A stretch of DNA of 64,000 bases from Sinisalibacter aestuarii (GCF_027923545.1 NZ_BROH01000003.1:62001-126000), one strand, 5' to 3'. Counted from the first letter of the stretch, positions 55,077-62,922 are shown. Numbers and translations are program-made. Notes: generated by a model not told the origin, from the letters alone.

Positions 55077-55916
55077 CTACCAGCGGCCAGAAGCACCGCC
55101 CCCGGACGACGATCCGCCTCCGAACGAGCCGCCGGAGGACGATGAGGAGGAGATCCGTGAGATCGTGAAGGGCACCGTCGCGTGGTAGCCGCAATGCGGG
55201 CAGGTGGTGATCTTTTCGCCCCGCCCGGTGGCTTTGCGGGTGGCCTTTTCCAGCGTGTGTTTCTCGGTATGGATGCCGCGCGTGCCGCATTGCGGGCAGC
55301 GGCTGAAGCGGTCGCTGATCCGCCGCCCGAAGATCGAAATGCCGGCGATCACCGCGATCAGCGCCCCGATCACCGCGCCGACGAAGCCGCCGCCGCCGCC
55401 GCCGCGGGCGGCGGGTTCGTTTCCGGCGGCGTGCACCTGGGCGATGCGCGAGATCACCGCCGCCGTCCCATCCTCGATCCCGGCTGAAAAATCGCCGTCG
55501 CGGAAGGCGGGCAGAAACACCCGGTCGACGATATCCTGCGCCTCGCGGTTGAAGGCGGTGCCGTAGCCCGAGCCAAGCTCGATGCGCATTTCGCGGTCTT
55601 CCGAGACGACGAGGATCAGGATGCCGTCATTGCGCTCGGCATTGCCGATGCCCCAATGGTTGAACAGCCCGGTGGCGAAGCTCTCAAGGCTGCCGGTGCT
55701 CTCATAGCCCCAGCGGGTATGGAGGGTGAGCACGGTGGCCTCGACACCGGTTTCCTCGCGCAGCGAGGTCAGCGCCGAGGTGATGCGGCTCTCGGCCCCT
55801 TCCTCGATGATATTCGCGTAGTCGTTGACATAGACGGTCTCATGCACAGGCCAGCTCTGGCCGACGGCGGCAAGGGGCAGGATGAGCGCGAACAGGAGCG
55901 CGGCGAGGCGGGTCAT
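55077..55916 (-). CDS. TPM-domain (YgcG-like) exported membrane protein
   Basis: This is a 279-residue protein. It has a signal peptide (1-20), then the TPM domain with YVNDYANIIEEGAE near 28, REETGVEATVLTLHT, FNHWGIGNAERNDGILILV and RIELGSGYG near 113. A membrane helix follows a Gly-run at about 175-200. A zinc-ribbon-like segment with CPQCG and CPHCG comes next. The tail is Ser/Gly-rich (SSSSSSGGSFGGGSSSGGG). TPM proteins are thought to act in envelope quality control. Confidence 0.85.
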   Translation of the reverse strand: MTRLAALLFALILPLAAVGQSWPVHETVYVNDYANIIEEGAESRITSALTSLREETGVEATVLTLHTRWGYESTGSLESFATGLFNHWGIGNAERNDGILILVVSEDREMRIELGSGYGTAFNREAQDIVDRVFLPAFRDGDFSAGIEDGTAAVISRIAQVHAAGNEPAARGGGGGGFVGAVIGALIAVIAGISIFGRRISDRFSRCPQCGTRGIHTEKHTLEKATRKATGRGEKITTCPHCGYHATVPFTISRISSSSSSGGSFGGGSSSGGGASGRW

Positions 55917-56011
55917 GGCAATCTCTCCGATCGAGGCGTTGTGCCGGGGCGCTCGCCCCGAGTGAAATCGCCGCGAGCCTAGCACGGGCCGCGCCGGCGA
56001 GTCATGCAGGC

Positions 56012-57409
56012 TCAGAGCCGCGCGGCGCAGGCGGCGAGCACCTCGGGAATCGTCATCACATCATCGCGGGTGCAGTCGAACTGGCCCACCTGCACCCGGA
56101 TCACGAAACGGCCTTCATGGGTGGTCTGGGTGAGGTAGATGCGCCCGTCGCGGTTGACCGCCTCCAGCAGCGCGGCGGTGCGCGCATCGCTGTCGAGGGC
56201 GAAGGTGAAGAGTGACAGGATCGGCTCGGTGACGATCTCGAAGCCGGGCAGGGCGGCAATGGCGTCGCGTGCCTCGCCGGCCCAGGCCACATGGTTGCGG
56301 ATGCGCTGGCGCAGGCCCGAAAGCCCCTCGGCGCGCAGCAGGAACCAGAGTTTCAGCGCCCGGAAGCGGCGGCCCAGAGGCAGCGTCCACTCATTGTAAT
56401 TGACCACCTCGTCGGCGCCTTGCGTCTTGAGGTAGTCGGGGCGCAGGCCCATCGTGGCGATCTGGGGCCGGGGATCGCGCAGGAATTGCACCGAAGCGTC
56501 GAACTGCGCGCCGAGCCATTTGTGCGGGTTGAAGACGATGCTGTCGGCCTGCTCGACGCCCTGCCAGAGCGTGCGGAATTCCGGCGCAATCATCGCCGAT
56601 CCGGCCCAGGCGGCATCGACATGGGTGGGCAGGCCATGGGTCTTGGCGACGGCAATGCAGGCGGTGAGATCGTCGCAGGCGCCGATCGAGGTGCCGCCGG
56701 TGGCGAGGATCACCCCTGCCGGTGTGTGGCCGGCGGCAAGGTCGGCGCGGATCGCGTCGTCAAGCGCTGTGGGGTCCATCGAGTAGAGCGGATCATTGGC
56801 GCGGCCGGGGATTTTCACCAGGTTGTCCTGCCCGATCCCTGACAGCCGCGCCGCCTTGTCGACCGAGGAATGGGTTTGCGCCGAGGCGTAGAGGCGCAGC
56901 CGTGGGGTAGATGAAAGACCTTCGGTAAGCCCCTTATAATCCAGCGCTTTCTCACGCATCGTCAGCACGGCGGAGAAGGTGGCGGTGGTGGCGCTGTCGT
57001 GGATCGTGGCGGTGAAGGTGCCCGGCAGGCCCAGCCCATCGCGCAGCCAGTCGAGCACGAGGGCTTCCATCTCGTTCGCCGCCGGAGCCGTCTGCCACAG
57101 CATCGCCTGCGCCGCCATCGCATTGGCAAGCTGCTCGGCCAGCATCGAGACCGGTGCGGCATTGGCGGGGAAATAGGCGAAGAACCGCGGGTGCTGCCAA
57201 TGGGTCATGGCATCGGGCACGAGCCGGGTGAAATCGTCGAAGATGCGTTCCATCGGCTCGGGGCTCTCCGGCACCGGCGCCTCGATCAGCTTGCGGAAAT
57301 CGCCGGGCAGGATATCGGGCCGCACCGGGCGCTCGCGCAAGCCCGCGTGATAGTCGCGCGCCCAGTCGGCGGCGCGTTTCGACCAGCGGGCCAACTCGTC
57401 ATGGTTCAT
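56012..57409 (-). CDS. Pyridoxal-phosphate-dependent group II amino acid decarboxylase
   Basis: This is a 465-residue PLP enzyme of the aromatic-L-amino-acid/glutamate decarboxylase family. It shows HPRFFAYFPANAAPVSMLAE near 77, DSATTATFSAVLTMREKAL near 140, HVDAAWAGSAMIAPEFR near 260 (PLP-ring Asp) and the Schiff-base lysine in FNPHKWLGAQFDASVQFL near 295. The start follows GGGAGG. Substrate cannot be settled from sequence; aromatic amino acids are most likely. Confidence 0.87.
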   Translation of the reverse strand: MNHDELARWSKRAADWARDYHAGLRERPVRPDILPGDFRKLIEAPVPESPEPMERIFDDFTRLVPDAMTHWQHPRFFAYFPANAAPVSMLAEQLANAMAAQAMLWQTAPAANEMEALVLDWLRDGLGLPGTFTATIHDSATTATFSAVLTMREKALDYKGLTEGLSSTPRLRLYASAQTHSSVDKAARLSGIGQDNLVKIPGRANDPLYSMDPTALDDAIRADLAAGHTPAGVILATGGTSIGACDDLTACIAVAKTHGLPTHVDAAWAGSAMIAPEFRTLWQGVEQADSIVFNPHKWLGAQFDASVQFLRDPRPQIATMGLRPDYLKTQGADEVVNYNEWTLPLGRRFRALKLWFLLRAEGLSGLRQRIRNHVAWAGEARDAIAALPGFEIVTEPILSLFTFALDSDARTAALLEAVNRDGRIYLTQTTHEGRFVIRVQVGQFDCTRDDVMTIPEVLAACAARL

Positions 57410-57433
57410 GGGGGTCCCTCCCGGCAAACGCGA

Positions 57434-57459
57434 AACGCCCGGCGGGTGTGCCGGGCGTT
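57434..57459 (-). terminator. Rho-independent-like terminator after tpiA
   Basis: A perfect 10-base inverted repeat (AACGCCCGGC / GCCGGGCGTT) with a 6-base loop lies about 19 bases past the tpiA stop on the minus strand. It is followed by TCGCGTTT rather than a clean U-run. It is also just upstream of the decarboxylase start, so it separates the two genes. Confidence 0.6.
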
Positions 57460-57477
57460 CCCCAAGCTTTGTAGCGC

Positions 57478-58230
57478 TCAGCCCTTGGCGGCTTCCAGCG
57501 CGGCAATGATCGGGCTGAAATCGTCAGCCTTCAGGCTCGCCCCGCCCACCAGCGCGCCGTCGACATTGCCGACCGCGAAGATCTCGGCGGCGTTCGAGGG
57601 TTTCACCGAGCCGCCATAGAGCACGCGCATCTTGTCGCCCTCGGCGTCGAACCGCTTGACCAGTTCGGCGCGGATGAAATCGTGCACCTCTTCGATCTGC
57701 TCGATGGTGGGGATCTTGCCGGTGCCGATGGCCCAGATCGGCTCATAGGCGATCACGGCGTTGGCGCCGGTCAGCCCGTCGGGCAGCGAGCCCGCAAGCT
57801 GGCTGCCGATCACGTCGAGCGTCTCGCCGCCCTCGCGCTGATCGAGGCTTTCGCCCAGGCAGATCACCGCCGTCAGCCCGGCGCGCAGAGCGGCCCCGGC
57901 CTTGGCGCGCACATCCGCGTCGCTCTCATGATGGTCGGCGCGGCGTTCCGAATGGCCGACGATCACATGGCTCGCGCCCGCGTCCACCAGCATCTCCGCC
58001 GAGATATCGCCGGTATGCGCGCCGTTCTCGGCGGCGTGGCAATCCTCGCCGCCGGTGGCGATGGCGCTGCCCGCCGCGGCGACCGAGAGCCGGTTGAGCA
58101 GGGTGGCCGGCGGGCAGATCAGGATATCGACCTTCGGGGCGGTATGGGCCGCCTTCAACGCCTCGATCTCGCCGAGCGATGCGCTCGTGCCGTTCATTTT
58201 CCAGTTGCCTGCTGCCAGTGCGCGCCGCAT
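57478..58230 (-). CDS. tpiA: Triosephosphate isomerase
   Basis: TpiA interconverts dihydroxyacetone phosphate and glyceraldehyde 3-phosphate. It has 250 residues from ATG 58230 after GGGGAG. It shows [14 protein letters not shown] at 6-19 (catalytic Lys), [16 protein letters not shown] near 92 (His), [14 protein letters not shown] near 160 (catalytic Glu) and [11 protein letters not shown] near 205. With enolase and the ED genes it forms part of central carbon metabolism in this window. Confidence 0.96.
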   Translation of the reverse strand: MRRALAAGNWKMNGTSASLGEIEALKAAHTAPKVDILICPPATLLNRLSVAAAGSAIATGGEDCHAAENGAHTGDISAEMLVDAGASHVIVGHSERRADHHESDADVRAKAGAALRAGLTAVICLGESLDQREGGETLDVIGSQLAGSLPDGLTGANAVIAYEPIWAIGTGKIPTIEQIEEVHDFIRAELVKRFDAEGDKMRVLYGGSVKPSNAAEIFAVGNVDGALVGGASLKADDFSPIIAALEAAKG

Positions 58231-58323
58231 GTGGTGTGTCTCCCCGTGTTGTTGGTGGGCGGAGACTAGCGGCAAAGGAGACGGGCGCAAAGTGGGAAGG
58301 GTGCGGCGAATGGCCTTGCCGGA

Positions 58324-58644
58324 TCAGAGTGCCGCCAGCGCCCGGCGCGCCCAGTTGCAGGCCAGATCGGGATCGTCAAGGGCCGCGTCCGGCAGGGTCC
58401 AGTAGCAATTGGTGGCGGTGCTGCCATCGGCGCGGGTGAGGGTGAATTGCCGGGCGCCGGCGGCTTCCATCTCGTCGGCGAAGGAGCCGCGGGCCTTGAG
58501 GTAGATCGCGCCATCGCCCGCGGTGGCGAAGATCTTGCCGTCGCAATAAAGGCAGAGCGCGCCGGTCTGCTTGCGGTGGGTCAGCCCCTCGATGCTGGAA
58601 AACAGCTCAAGCGCGAAGGCGATCTCGCTGTCGGAGACGCTCAT
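58324..58644 (-). CDS. TfoX N-terminal-domain-like protein
   Basis: This 106-residue protein resembles the N-terminal domain of TfoX/Sxy regulators: HRKQTGALCLYCDGKIFATA near 23, then AIYLKARGSFADEMEAAGAR. It lacks the C-terminal TfoX domain, which is common for stand-alone proteins. The role is unclear; competence control should not be assumed. The ATG overlaps the stop of the A-type carrier gene (ATGA). Confidence 0.75.
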   Translation of the reverse strand: MSVSDSEIAFALELFSSIEGLTHRKQTGALCLYCDGKIFATAGDGAIYLKARGSFADEMEAAGARQFTLTRADGSTATNCYWTLPDAALDDPDLACNWARRALAAL

Positions 58645-59006
58645 GTCCCGGCGGAGATGCTCTCGTCGAACTTGATCGACTCGCCGCAGCCGCAGGCATC
58701 GACGACGTTGGGGTTGCGGAACACGAAGCCCGATTCGAGCAGCGAGGTCTGGTAGTCGATCTCGGTGCCGAACAGAAACATCTGCGCCATCGGCGCGATC
58801 ATCACCCGGGCGCCTTCGGCCTCGACCACCTCGTCGGCGGGGTCGATCTCGGTGACGTAATCCATCGTGTATTCCATCCCCGCGCAGCCGCCTTTCTTGA
58901 CGCCGATGCGCAGGCCCTGGGTGCCGTCCTTCTCCATCAGCCGGGCGATCTGCGCCGCGGCTTTCGGGGTGATGCTGACGGCCTGTTTGCCGGGGATCGA
59001 AAACAT
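58641..59006 (-). CDS. sufA: A-type iron-sulfur carrier (SufA/HesB family)
   Basis: This 121-residue A-type carrier has three conserved cysteines: KKGGCAGMEYTMDY near 40 and ACGCGESIKF near 105. GAGGAG precedes ATG 59006. The GGCAGMEY form with the extended C terminus fits SufA-type carriers of the SUF pathway. Only sufT, at 60501, is near; the core suf operon is outside the window. Between them sit satD and the DUF3307 gene. Confidence 0.83.
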   Translation of the reverse strand: MFSIPGKQAVSITPKAAAQIARLMEKDGTQGLRIGVKKGGCAGMEYTMDYVTEIDPADEVVEAEGARVMIAPMAQMFLFGTEIDYQTSLLESGFVFRNPNVVDACGCGESIKFDESISAGT

Positions 59007-59056
59007 GGGTGACTCCTCTGTTCGCTTACCCAACCTAATTGCTCAGGGATTGCGGC

Positions 59057-59785
59057 TCAAGGGGTGAGCGTGGCGCGTAATGTCACGGTTGCGAAACTGG
59101 CCGCCATTGCCCAGGCGAAAGAGGCCAGCGTGCCGATGATGATATATTCCGCCGCGCGGTGATGTTTGGCCCCATCGGCGAAGGTGGCTTCGAGCCGCAG
59201 CACCGATTTCGCCGCGATCAGAAAGCCGATCCCGGCCGGTTCGCCGGCAAGGACGAGCAGAAAGATCATCGCCCGCTCCAGCAGGCCGATCAGCTCGCCG
59301 CCTTTCTCAAGGCCCTGCGGCAGCTCGACGCCGTCGAACCGTCCAAGCAGCGCCCCCACGGCAAAGCCGCCGGCGCGGGTGGCGATGACGAAGCCGGCGA
59401 CGAGGGCGAAGGCGTGCAGCAGCCATGTCTGGCCGGGCAGGAGCGTGGCCCAGAGCCCGCTGGCCCAGAGCCCCGGCATCAGCGCGGCCAGCCCGGCAAG
59501 GCTGGCCAGATGCGCCACCTGATCGGTGACGAAGCCGGCAAAGCCGGTGGCGGCGGCGAAGCGTTTGGCAAGGTCGATCAGCCCGTGCACCACGGCCAGC
59601 GCGGCCAGCCAGCCCAGCGCCTCCGGCTGCCGCTGGCCAAGCGCGAGCGCGGCGGCGGCGAAGACGATGAGGATATGCAGGGCGAAGACGCCGGGACGGT
59701 GCTTGTTGGCCGCGATCCAGTTGGTTTGCAGCACGAAATCGGCGAGCACATGGGCGAGGAGGAGGGCGGTGAAGGTGGCGATCAT
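59057..59785 (-). CDS. DUF3307 family membrane protein
   Basis: This is a 242-residue inner-membrane protein with about six hydrophobic segments, starting MIATFTALLLAHVLADFVLQ. The early His-Asp pair and TNWIAANKH are typical of DUF3307, and GLIDLAKRFA and DQVAHLASL follow. RAAEYIIIGTLASFAWAMAA lies near the end. The function is unknown. The ATG overlaps the satD stop (ATGA), so the pair is expressed as one unit from the satD promoter. Confidence 0.8.
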   Translation of the reverse strand: MIATFTALLLAHVLADFVLQTNWIAANKHRPGVFALHILIVFAAAALALGQRQPEALGWLAALAVVHGLIDLAKRFAAATGFAGFVTDQVAHLASLAGLAALMPGLWASGLWATLLPGQTWLLHAFALVAGFVIATRAGGFAVGALLGRFDGVELPQGLEKGGELIGLLERAMIFLLVLAGEPAGIGFLIAAKSVLRLEATFADGAKHHRAAEYIIIGTLASFAWAMAASFATVTLRATLTP

Positions 59786-60438
59786 GGGGCTCTGTCCTCG
59801 GCGTCCTGTTCCCACCATGTTGCCGCGTCACGCAGCGCGCGCGCCCCGGCGCCCCGGATGCGGTAGGAGACGGCCTGGGTCGAGATACCGAGGCGTTCGG
59901 CGATTGCGGCGAGGGTCGGCTGGCGCGGGCTCAGATACAGGGCGGTCGCTTCGGCCTGTTCCGGTGTCCAGCGCCCGCTCAGCTCTTCCGCAAGCGCCAG
60001 TATCGCGCGATGCAGGGAGGTGACGTGTTCGCCCTCGATGGCGAATACTCGCGCGCGCGGCAATGTATCGAGGGCATGGCCCGATGCGATGAAGGCCGCG
60101 CCGGTCGATGCCGCGAAGTCCTTGTTGTCGGGAATGTCGGCGGGGCCGATGCCGATGCCGATCCGGGTGCGGGGCAACTCGGCGGTGCTGGCGAGGGTCG
60201 CGGCGAGCACGAGGGTCGCGCGCAGCGCATAGGCCGGGTGGGTGAGCAGGATTTGCCAGCCATCGCCGCGATACCGGTCGAAAAAGCGCAGGGGCGGTGA
60301 AACGCCCCGCCACTTTGCGATCTCGACGGTGGTCTTGTGGAGACTGGCCATCGCCTCGTCGGTCGCGGTTTCGCCGGACGCGGTCGAGCCGATGAGGTCT
60401 CCGGTCAGCACGGCGACGGTATGTGCGGGCATGGACAT
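59782..60438 (-). CDS. SatD family protein: cyclase-like domain plus HTH
   Basis: This is a 218-residue protein. The N-terminal half looks like a class III nucleotidyl-cyclase fold. Asp14 in AVLTGDLIGST sits like the first metal Asp of those enzymes, and Asp59 in DRYRGDGWQILLT like the second. The C-terminal segment 175-195 (TLAAIAERLGISTQAVSYRI) is a helix-turn-helix. A nucleotide-sensing transcription regulator is the inference. The start at 60438 lies 8 bases after the -10 box, so translation may be leaderless; ATG 60432 is an alternative. The two palindromes in front suggest self-control. Confidence 0.72.
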   Translation of the reverse strand: MSMPAHTVAVLTGDLIGSTASGETATDEAMASLHKTTVEIAKWRGVSPPLRFFDRYRGDGWQILLTHPAYALRATLVLAATLASTAELPRTRIGIGIGPADIPDNKDFAASTGAAFIASGHALDTLPRARVFAIEGEHVTSLHRAILALAEELSGRWTPEQAEATALYLSPRQPTLAAIAERLGISTQAVSYRIRGAGARALRDAATWWEQDAEDRAP

Positions 60439-60441
60439 GAA

Positions 60442-60461
60442 TTCAAGCTATATGGCTTGAA
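60442..60461. promoter_or_regulatory. Palindrome 1 over the satD -10 box
   Basis: TTCAAGC, six bases, GCTTGAA: a perfect 7+7 inverted repeat beginning four bases upstream of the satD ATG. It covers the -10 hexamer at 60447-60452. It shares the form TCAAG-N8-CTTGA with palindrome 2. Confidence 0.65.
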
Positions 60462-60475
60462 AAGTAAAATATCAA
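60447..60475 (-). promoter_or_regulatory. Sigma-70-type promoter of satD-DUF3307
   Basis: On the minus strand TTGATA (60470-60475), a 17-base spacer and TATAGC (60447-60452) form a good vegetative promoter in an AT-rich patch. The expected start of transcription falls within about two bases of ATG 60438, so the message is probably leaderless. Confidence 0.65.
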
Positions 60476-60492
60476 GTCTTTTGGCTTGATAT
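60469..60492. promoter_or_regulatory. Palindrome 2 over the satD -35 box
   Basis: ATATCAAG, eight bases, CTTGATAT: a perfect 8+8 inverted repeat covering the -35 hexamer. Its centre is 29 bases from that of palindrome 1. Both share a TCAAG half-site and GGCTTGA on the plus strand. Confidence 0.65.
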
Positions 60493-60500
60493 CGTGAAAA

Positions 60501-60863
60501 TCACATGAACCCCAGTTCCAGCCGCGCCTCGTCGGACATCATGTCCATCCCCCAGGGCGGATCCCAGGTGATCTCGACATCGACGCTTTGCACCCCCTCG
60601 ACGGGGCCGACGGCATCCTGCAGCCAGCCCGGCATGTCGGCGGCCACCGGGCAGCCGGGGGCGGTGAGGGTCATCAGCATATGCACATTGCCTTCGCCGC
60701 TGATGTCGATCGTGTAGACCAGCCCGAGATCGTAGATATTGACCGGGATTTCGGGGTCATAAACCGTGCGGCACGCTTCGACGACCTTGTCGTAAAGCGG
60801 GTGATCGGTGGTCGAGGGCTTGATCAGGGGCGCCCCTTCCATCTGCTGTGTCTCGCTGTTCAT
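60501..60863 (-). CDS. sufT: SufT/MIP18-family (DUF59) Fe-S assembly protein
   Basis: This is a 120-residue protein of the DUF59/MIP18 family that helps mature Fe-S proteins. Landmarks are VYDPEIPVNIYDLGLVYTID near 35, LTLTAPGCPVAADMPGWLQ-like sequence near 66 with the conserved Cys, and the terminal ITWDPPWGMDMMSDEARLEL. The start at 60863 (MNSETQQ) was chosen as the family N terminus. It is upstream of satD; A-type carrier 58641 would be its usual neighbour. Confidence 0.87.
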   Translation of the reverse strand: MNSETQQMEGAPLIKPSTTDHPLYDKVVEACRTVYDPEIPVNIYDLGLVYTIDISGEGNVHMLMTLTAPGCPVAADMPGWLQDAVGPVEGVQSVDVEITWDPPWGMDMMSDEARLELGFM

Positions 60864-60938
60864 CGCGCATTTCCCATAAACCTGACAGAACATATAAGGT
60901 TTGTGGATTGCAAGGTCTACCCCCCGCCATGCGACGGC

Positions 60939-61127
60939 TCAGCGCGGCAGGTGGCGGCCGCTCATCTGCGGCAGCTTCATCCAGTCGGGGCTGCCGAAGA
61001 TCCGTTCGAGCCCGAAGATGGCCAGCGCGATCACGATCACCGCCAGAACCAGCTTCACGCGCTTTTCCGAGGGCGGGTTGCGCGCCCATTTGGCCATGCG
61101 GAAAAACTGGCGGGGTCCGAGGCTCAT
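60939..61127 (-). CDS. Small single-pass membrane protein
   Basis: This is a 62-residue protein: a basic N-terminal stretch ([20 protein letters not shown]), one hydrophobic helix ([20 protein letters not shown]) and a short tail with PDWMKLP. Its ATG overlaps the hpt stop (ATGA). The coupling and the clear topology argue that it is real. No function is known to me. Confidence 0.7.
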   Translation of the reverse strand: MSLGPRQFFRMAKWARNPPSEKRVKLVLAVIVIALAIFGLERIFGSPDWMKLPQMSGRHLPR

Positions 61128-61672
61128 GCCTCGTCTTCCAGGAACCGCACCGCGCCGATATAGGGCAGGTTGCGGTTGCGCTGCGCAAAGTCGATGCCGT
61201 AGCCGACGACGAATTCGTCGGGAATTTCGAACCCGGTCCAGTCGGCCTTGATGTCGACCTCGCGGCGCGAGGGTTTGTCAAGCAGGGCGACGGTTTTGAG
61301 CCGTTTCGGCCCCTTGGCGTTCAGCAGCCCCACCACGTGCTTCAGCGTATAACCGGTATCGACGATATCCTCGACGACCAGCACGTCGCGCCCCTGAATC
61401 TCGCCGCGCAAGTCCTTGAGAATGCGCACCTCCCGGCTCGACTCGGTGGAATTTCCGTAAGAACTCGCCTCGATGAAATCCACCTCGACCGGCAGATCGA
61501 GCTCGCGCACCATATCGGCAATGAAGACGAAGGAGCCGCGCAGAAGGCCGACCACGATCAGCTTGTCGGTATCCTCGAAGGCATCGTGAATGTCCTTCGC
61601 CAGCGCTTCGATCCGCGCCGCGATGGTCTTGGCCGAGATCATCTCTTCTATGACATATGGCCGCGTCGGCAT
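61124..61672 (-). CDS. hpt: Hypoxanthine phosphoribosyltransferase
   Basis: Hpt salvages hypoxanthine (and guanine) with PRPP. The protein has 182 residues. The PRPP-binding motif [14 protein letters not shown] lies near 96, with [20 protein letters not shown] near 40. [14 protein letters not shown] precedes the mobile loop near 65, and the C terminus has [18 protein letters not shown]. The pair hpt-small membrane protein is coupled. It is divergent from the COQ10-like gene. Confidence 0.94.
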   Translation of the reverse strand: MPTRPYVIEEMISAKTIAARIEALAKDIHDAFEDTDKLIVVGLLRGSFVFIADMVRELDLPVEVDFIEASSYGNSTESSREVRILKDLRGEIQGRDVLVVEDIVDTGYTLKHVVGLLNAKGPKRLKTVALLDKPSRREVDIKADWTGFEIPDEFVVGYGIDFAQRNRNLPYIGAVRFLEDEA

Positions 61673-61740
61673 GGTGCCCCCCTTGCATCCCGGCTACCTG
61701 TTATGGAATTAGCGCGGGGAACGCTTCAGGGGAAGGGGAC

Positions 61741-62196
61741 ATGCCGACACATGGCGAAAATCGGGTGATGCCGTATACGGCGCTCCAGATGTACGATCTG
61801 GTGGCGGATGTGCTGCGCTACCCCGAATTCATTCCCTGGATCGCCGCCGCGCGGATCCGCTCGGTTACCCCCCATGCGGACGGCACCCAGCTGATGGAGG
61901 CCGATCTGGTGGTGAGCTTCAAGGTGTTTCGCGAGAAATTCGCCAGCCGGGTGGTGCTGGACGAGCAGGCCCGGCGGCTGGATATCGACTATCTCGAAGG
62001 CCCGTTCAAATATCTGCGTTCGCGCTGGGAATTCGCCGATGTGGATGGCGGCTGCGAGGTGCGCTTTTTCGTCGATTTCGAGTTTCGCAACGCGGTGCTG
62101 CAAAAGATCATCGGCGTGGTCTTCAACGAGGCGATGGAACGGATCGTGCGCGCCTTCGAGACCCGCGCGCAGGCGCTTTACGGGCCGGATGCGTGA
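61741..62196 (+). CDS. Coenzyme Q-binding COQ10/RatA-family START-like protein
   Basis: This is a 151-residue polyketide-cyclase/START-like protein of the COQ10/RatA group. It shows VMPYTALQMYDLVADVLRYP near 9, EFIPWIAAARI, EADLVVSFKVFREKFASRV near 55 and GPFKYLRSRWEFAD near 90. COQ10 proteins bind ubiquinone and support respiration; the toxin name RatA applies to E. coli only. AGGGGAAGGGG precedes the ATG. The 3' end faces the repeat array. Confidence 0.87.
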   Translation: MPTHGENRVMPYTALQMYDLVADVLRYPEFIPWIAAARIRSVTPHADGTQLMEADLVVSFKVFREKFASRVVLDEQARRLDIDYLEGPFKYLRSRWEFADVDGGCEVRFFVDFEFRNAVLQKIIGVVFNEAMERIVRAFETRAQALYGPDA

Positions 62197-62209
62197 GGCT
62201 GTTCACCGG

Positions 62210-62870
62210 GGTTAACGGCCCGTGAGACTCATCGCCGTGGTTTTCACTGCGTTGTATTCATTTGATAATGTCAGATGGTATGGCTGGCTGCGGGACTCCA
62301 CTTATCCGGATAAGTGGCGTTCTGGCGGGAGTATGAGCGTGCCGCGATACCGGGTGAGTTGGCGTCGGCAGGTTGGGCGGATGCGGCGGCAGTAACGATG
62401 GGTTAACCATGTTTGGATGCCGGAACCAGCGTGACAACCTGCTGTAATCGCAATGAATTTCGGCGATCTGATCACGCCCTGCGATCTCCACTTATCCGGA
62501 GAACCGGATTTCCGCCCGCGCGTCTGATCCGGCCACTTTGACCGCGAAAGCTGCTGGCGACGCGCCGGTCGGGTGCAGCGGCAACCAAGGGTTAACCATG
62601 GCTCTGCACCGTGGCTGGCGGTCTACCCGTTTGAAACCACACCTGAACACCGGGTCTTGATCTGGCTTCGCCATCGCCGCTTATCCGGAGACGTGGCTGT
62701 CAGGGCCGGGCCGATGGGTCCGCCGCGATGCCGGGTGAGCCGACGGCACCGGGTCGGCAGGGGAACGAAGGATTAACCATGCTCCCGCGTCAAGGCCGGT
62801 GGTCCAACCCATTGGAATATCGCCTGAATTCCGATGACGGATGCCCGCCCGCGATATCCACTTATCCGGA
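62210..62870. repeat. Four-unit degenerate tandem repeat with two fixed boxes
   Basis: Box B (GGTTAACCATG) occurs at 62401-62411, 62590-62600 and, as GATTAACCATG, at 62771-62781; a partial copy (GGTTAACG) starts at 62210. Box A (TTATCCGGA) starts at 62302, 62492, 62681 and 62862. The distance from each B start to the next A start is 92, 91, 91 and 91 bases, and the repeat period is about 190, 189 and 181. Sequence between the boxes is only loosely conserved. Box B contains TTAACCAT, the CtrA half-site motif. No function is known to me. Confidence 0.8.
62298..62317. repeat. 20-base perfect palindrome in repeat unit 1
   Basis: CCACTTATCC followed by GGATAAGTGG is perfectly symmetric. It includes box A of the first repeat unit. 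The same place in units 2 and 4 reads CCACTTATCCGGAGAACYGG (Y is C or T), which has lost symmetry in the right half. The symmetric copy could be the protein-binding form. Confidence 0.75.
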
Positions 62871-62922
62871 GAACTGGAGTTCTGGCTGGTCCGTCACCCC
62901 ACCGCTATCACTCCCGATCCGC

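Larger units (their letters stand above)
62197..62922. other. 726-base non-coding region between convergent genes, filled by a repeat array
   Basis: This is the longest gene-free stretch of the window, between the 3' ends of the COQ10-like gene and eda. It contains no plausible ORF. It is occupied almost completely by the repeat array described separately (62210-62870). Since both flanking genes end here, it is not a promoter region for either. Confidence 0.8.

Noticed and set aside
61741-62196. COQ10-like gene as a RatA toxin with an antitoxin neighbour
   Set aside because: The RatA toxin name stems from one E. coli study. No RatB-like partner is adjacent, and a ubiquinone-binding role fits better.
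62302-62870. TTATCCGGA boxes as DnaA boxes or a replication origin
   Set aside because: The DnaA box needs TTATNCACA; here the second half is GGA. No AT-rich unwinding region and no origin-associated gene such as dnaA, parAB or hemE lies nearby.
62210-62870. CRISPR array
   Set aside because: The conserved boxes are only 9-11 bases, the period is about 190 and the spacers are related to each other. No cas gene is present.
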